Part shown: positions 41,182 through 45,063 of the stretch, piece after piece | How the letters are laid out: every line of letters begins with the position of its first letter | How positions within the stretch are numbered: position 1 is the stretch's first letter | DNA from: CALXOD01 sp964402715 | GTDB lineage: Bacteria > Verrucomicrobiota > Lentisphaeria > Victivallales > Victivallaceae | DNA length: 45,063 bases | Direction: 5' to 3' | NCBI GenBank assembly: GCA_964402715.1 | Contig: CAYODJ010000017.1 | Coordinates: forward strand, 1 to 45,063 | The notes under the pieces: model-generated | Database searches by the model: none | What the model was told of the DNA's origin: nothing | The model's input: only the letters and a program-made list of their open reading frames with translations | Position numbers and translations under genes: made by a program

Positions 41182-44100
41182 TTACGTGTTTCTTGAAAAG
41201 GAACCGCCTCCGATTCCAAAGAACCGTTCAAAGAATGCTTTCAGTTTGTCGATGATCGTCTGTTTTTTCTTTGTCCGCGCCCCACCTCCGCCAAAGCGGG
41301 AAATCGGCGGCATTATGCGGTCGATATCCGTGCCCGTAGTCTTGATTTCACCGTCACGGAAAGCATTCTCCATAAATTTTCGCGTTTCCGGTTCACACAG
41401 GTTCTCATCCTGGATAATCTGCTTAAGTTCACGTTCTCTTTCTTCGGCGACATACTGGTTCCACTCGCCAGTTACATCGTCAATGGTGTTAATCCCGGAA
41501 ATAAAATTCTCTATCAATGCTTTTTTGCTTCTCAGTTCCGGGCTGGCATCTATGGCCTTGCGGATGGTGACGAGGACTTCCTTGTCCTTACAATGTGCAT
41601 CATGGTACTTTTTCACCAGCATCAGTATGTAGTCGATATTGATCTCCACCTGCTTGAGCAGTTCGATCTCAAAGACTATATCGTCGATGATATCCGTGCT
41701 TTCTCCCCGCTTTCTTTTCTCGCTCCACTCGTCGCGCAGATCCTGATACCGTCCGAGATAATCCTGCATATCCCGCTCGGAGATTATTTCTTTCCCTTTG
41801 AAGTCATCAAAGGAAACAAGGAGATTCCTCATTCGCAGCAATGCGCCAAACAGGGAGATGAAATCCTTCTGGTTCTGATCGCCGACGATCATTGGCTCAG
41901 AGAGAGGAAATTTCTCAGTGAGTTTTTTCACCATGTCCACATAGCCGATGTGTGATTTGTTATCCCGTCCAGTGTACCCGTAATAATAGTCCTCAAAACT
42001 CTGAAGCAGGACGATTCCTCCCGCATCTTTGTCGCCAAATAGGGAAATGGCGGCGTCAACCCGTTTTTGCAGGTTTCGGAAGCAGACGATATTGCCAAAC
42101 GTCTTGATGGAGTTCAGTATCCGGTTTGTCCGAGAAAATGCCTGAATCAACCCATGCATCTTCAGGTTCTTATCCACCCACAGAGTGTTCAGCGTCGTGG
42201 CGTCGAAGCCGGTCAGGAACATATTCACCACGATGAGCAGATCAAGATCCTTGTTTTTCATGCGCAGGGATACGTCCTTGTAGTAATTCTGAAACTTATC
42301 CGAGGATGTGTCATAATTGGTATGGAACATCCCGTTATAATCACGGATGGCTGCATCGAGAAAATCCCGTGCCGTCACGTCCAGAGCGCTGGTGTCTTCC
42401 GGATTTTCCTCATCCAGAATACCGTCCGCCTCGGTTTCATTCGCTCCGTAGCTGTAAATGACGGCAATGCGCAGCCGTTTCGTCGGATCGATTTTCATCT
42501 GACGCATAAATTCCTGATAGTAGAGCTTTGCCATCGGTACGGAGGCCACTGCAAAAATGGAGTTGAAACCGCTGATCCGTTGTTTGCGCTTGATCTCCTC
42601 CACGGCATCCTGTTTTCCGGAAGCCACATCGGAGATGTTTGTCAGTGCATTGAAAACGTAGGTTTTGTCACCCCTGTAGGTTTTCTGGTCAAAATGCTCG
42701 AGGATATATTTCGTCACAAGGGAGATACGTTGCGGCGCCTCCAGCGCTTTTCTCCGGTCAATGTCCCAGACTTTCTCGTCGTCGATGTCCGCGTCAACCT
42801 CCATCGTCTTGATGTAATCCACCCGGAAGGGCAGCACATTTCTGTCATTAATTGCGTCCACGATGGTGTAGCTGTGAAGCTGGTCGCCGAACGCCTGTTC
42901 CGTGGTGAAGAAACGCGGATTTGATCCTGTGCCGGTGTTCGTGGAGAAGATCGGGGTTCCGGTGAATCCGAAAAGGTGATATTTTTTAAAGTTCTTGATG
43001 ATCGCCGCATGCATATCTCCAAACTGACTGCGATGGCACTCATCGAAGATGATCACCACATGTTTGTTGAAAACTTCATGACACCTGTTGCGGGATATGA
43101 AGTTGGAGAGTTTCTGGATCGTCGTGATGATGATCCTGTACTCGTGGGGATTGCCTTTTTCATCACGGTCGTCAAGCTGCCGCGTCAACACCTTGGTGGA
43201 TATGTTGCTGTTGGCCGCTCCCTTTTCAAAGCGGTCGTATTCCTTCATAGTCTGATAGTCCAGATCTTTCCGGTCAACGACAAACAGCACCTTGTCGATA
43301 TAGGGCAGGCGGGATGCAAGCCGCGCCGTCTTGAATGAAGTCAGAGTCTTGCCGGAGCCGGTGGTATGCCAGATATAGCCGCCGCCCGCGATGGATCCGT
43401 ATTTTTTATAATTATTGGCAATCTCTATGCGGTTTAAGATGCGTTCGGTCGCGGAGATCTGATAGGGGCGCATTACCATCAGCGACTTCTCGGAAGTGAA
43501 AATACAATATTTCGAGAGGATGTTTAAAAGCGTGTGTCGTGCAAAGAATGTCTTTGTAAAGTCGATCAGATCAGGGATGATGCGGTTATTGGAGTCCGCC
43601 CAGAAAGATGTGAACTCAAAGCTGTTACTGGTCTTTGATTTCTTCGTCCTTCCTGATGCCGCATCCTTAATGGCGTTGAAGCGGGTGTTGTTGGAGTAGT
43701 ATTTCGTGTTCGTGCCGTTGGAAATGACAAAAATCTGCACATACTCATAAAGACCGCAGCCTGCCCAGAAAGAATCCCTTTGATAGCGGTCAATCTGATT
43801 GAAAGCCTCGCGGATGGCAACACCGCGGCGCTTTAACTCGATATGCACCATCGGCAGACCGTTCACGAGGACGGTCACGTCATAACGGTTATCATGCCTT
43901 GCGCCAGCATCGGTGCCGATCGCGTACTGGTTGATCACCTGAAGAAAATTACCGTGGATGTTCTTCTTGTCAATCAAGGTGATGTTCTTTGTGCTGCCGT
44001 CGTCCCGCGTCAGATTCTGGACAAAATCCTCCTGAATTCTGCGGGTTTTCTCCACAATATGATCATTGGGATTCGCCAGTTTTTCCGCAAAGAACCGATT

Positions 44101-44340
44101 CCATTCGCCGTCGGTGAACCGGATGCTATTGAGAACCTCCAGTCTGTTCCTCAGATTGGCAATTAAATCTTTCTCATTGCGGATGGGCAGATACTCGTAA
44201 CCTTGTTCCGCCAGGAGACGGATAAATTCACGTTCCAGCTCGGCCTCGCTCTGATAGTTCTCCGAACGGGTTTTCACCGGCTTGTATTCCGTAACGACAG
44301 TATTCTCATTCGTTGCGGCGACGATATTGAAATACGGCAA
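41182..44340 (-). CDS. hsdR: Type I restriction enzyme R subunit
   Basis: A 1052-residue HsdR, the translocase-nuclease of a Type I system. The N-terminal nuclease has YDVTVLVNGLPMVHIELKR (Asp154, Glu168, Lys170, PD-(D/E)xK type). The SF2 motor has TTGSGKT at 326-332, DECHRSQFG (DEAD box), FGFTGTP (motif III), ending in the usual helical C-terminus. The called start is TTG 44340 with AAGGTG 7 nt upstream. Upstream, ATG 44362 would give MQKVQKLPYF with one fewer A in the A6 run at 44341-44346, so a homopolymer indel may hide the true start. It follows hsdS by 33 nt. Composition is clearly below the main segment, so it is probably transferred. hsdM lies beyond the right edge, if present. Confidence 0.93.
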   Translation of the reverse strand: MPYFNIVAATNENTVVTEYKPVKTRSENYQSEAELEREFIRLLAEQGYEYLPIRNEKDLIANLRNRLEVLNSIRFTDGEWNRFFAEKLANPNDHIVEKTRRIQEDFVQNLTRDDGSTKNITLIDKKNIHGNFLQVINQYAIGTDAGARHDNRYDVTVLVNGLPMVHIELKRRGVAIREAFNQIDRYQRDSFWAGCGLYEYVQIFVISNGTNTKYYSNNTRFNAIKDAASGRTKKSKTSNSFEFTSFWADSNNRIIPDLIDFTKTFFARHTLLNILSKYCIFTSEKSLMVMRPYQISATERILNRIEIANNYKKYGSIAGGGYIWHTTGSGKTLTSFKTARLASRLPYIDKVLFVVDRKDLDYQTMKEYDRFEKGAANSNISTKVLTRQLDDRDEKGNPHEYRIIITTIQKLSNFISRNRCHEVFNKHVVIIFDECHRSQFGDMHAAIIKNFKKYHLFGFTGTPIFSTNTGTGSNPRFFTTEQAFGDQLHSYTIVDAINDRNVLPFRVDYIKTMEVDADIDDEKVWDIDRRKALEAPQRISLVTKYILEHFDQKTYRGDKTYVFNALTNISDVASGKQDAVEEIKRKQRISGFNSIFAVASVPMAKLYYQEFMRQMKIDPTKRLRIAVIYSYGANETEADGILDEENPEDTSALDVTARDFLDAAIRDYNGMFHTNYDTSSDKFQNYYKDVSLRMKNKDLDLLIVVNMFLTGFDATTLNTLWVDKNLKMHGLIQAFSRTNRILNSIKTFGNIVCFRNLQKRVDAAISLFGDKDAGGIVLLQSFEDYYYGYTGRDNKSHIGYVDMVKKLTEKFPLSEPMIVGDQNQKDFISLFGALLRMRNLLVSFDDFKGKEIISERDMQDYLGRYQDLRDEWSEKRKRGESTDIIDDIVFEIELLKQVEINIDYILMLVKKYHDAHCKDKEVLVTIRKAIDASPELRSKKALIENFISGINTIDDVTGEWNQYVAEERERELKQIIQDENLCEPETRKFMENAFRDGEIKTTGTDIDRIMPPISRFGGGGARTKKKQTIIDKLKAFFERFFGIGGGSFSRNT

Positions 44341-44373
44341 TTTTTTGCACCTTCTGCATGGTTTTATGTGAAT

Positions 44374-45063
<690 letters not shown>

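Overview
The window is a GC-rich bacterial chromosome segment, mostly housekeeping genes (about 2.9-41.0 kb), flanked at both edges by visibly lower-GC restriction-modification DNA. A Gram-negative cell is indicated by gmhB (LPS heptose), several lipoproteins and a meso-DAP-type MurE. ClpC, a FeoA-FeoB fusion and a PurF lacking the N-terminal Cys fit a member of the PVC group such as a Lentisphaerota/Victivallales gut bacterium. That placement is inference; no rRNA is present.

Layout. 1-2044 (-): a two-gene DNA adenine methyltransferase / Type II R-M unit, running off the left edge. 2048-2739 (-): a decayed radical SAM gene. 2931-5881 (-): purF-murE. 6131-6988 (+): a BtuF-like periplasmic binding protein. 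7022-8652 (-): an ACT protein and its UPF0210 partner. 8791-13039 (-): clpC, a hypothetical protein and a frameshifted metallo-beta-lactamase-fold gene. 13169-15765: divergent cinA and aroA. 15790-15866 (-): tRNA-Val(GAC). 15985-18279: divergent HAD phosphatase and prfB. 18680-22038: feoAB fusion and a convergent DtxR-family regulator. 22343-23654: a LexA-like HTH protein and gmhB. 23847-33173 (+): a long co-directional run larB, leuA, dacA, acyltransferase-AMP ligase, pyrD, dGTPase, mutM. 33325-33771 (+): a small lipoprotein. 33802-38274 (-): a tight five-gene operon (epimerase, lipoprotein, yicC, cysE, yggS). 38506-40208 (+): nadD, rsfS, hypothetical. 40299-40883 (-): hisB. 41182-45063 (-): Type I restriction genes hsdR and the 3' half of hsdS, ending inside a tetranucleotide repeat.

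Many genes are preceded by sigma-70-like promoters of the form TTGNNN, about 17 bp, TATATT or a close variant. This helps decide several start codons. The iron module is the clearest regulatory circuit: a 20-bp palindrome of DtxR type overlaps the -35 of the feoAB promoter, and a DtxR-family gene lies convergently just downstream.

The most notable signals are the hsdS repeat (45021-45063), which can act as a frame switch and as a spacer-length switch between the two DNA-recognition halves; a methyltransferase split between motifs I and IV; PurF with Gly at the catalytic Cys position; a LexA-fold protein lacking the catalytic Ser; and nested inverted repeats between gmhB and larB. No CRISPR array, integrase, transposase or phage gene was recognised.
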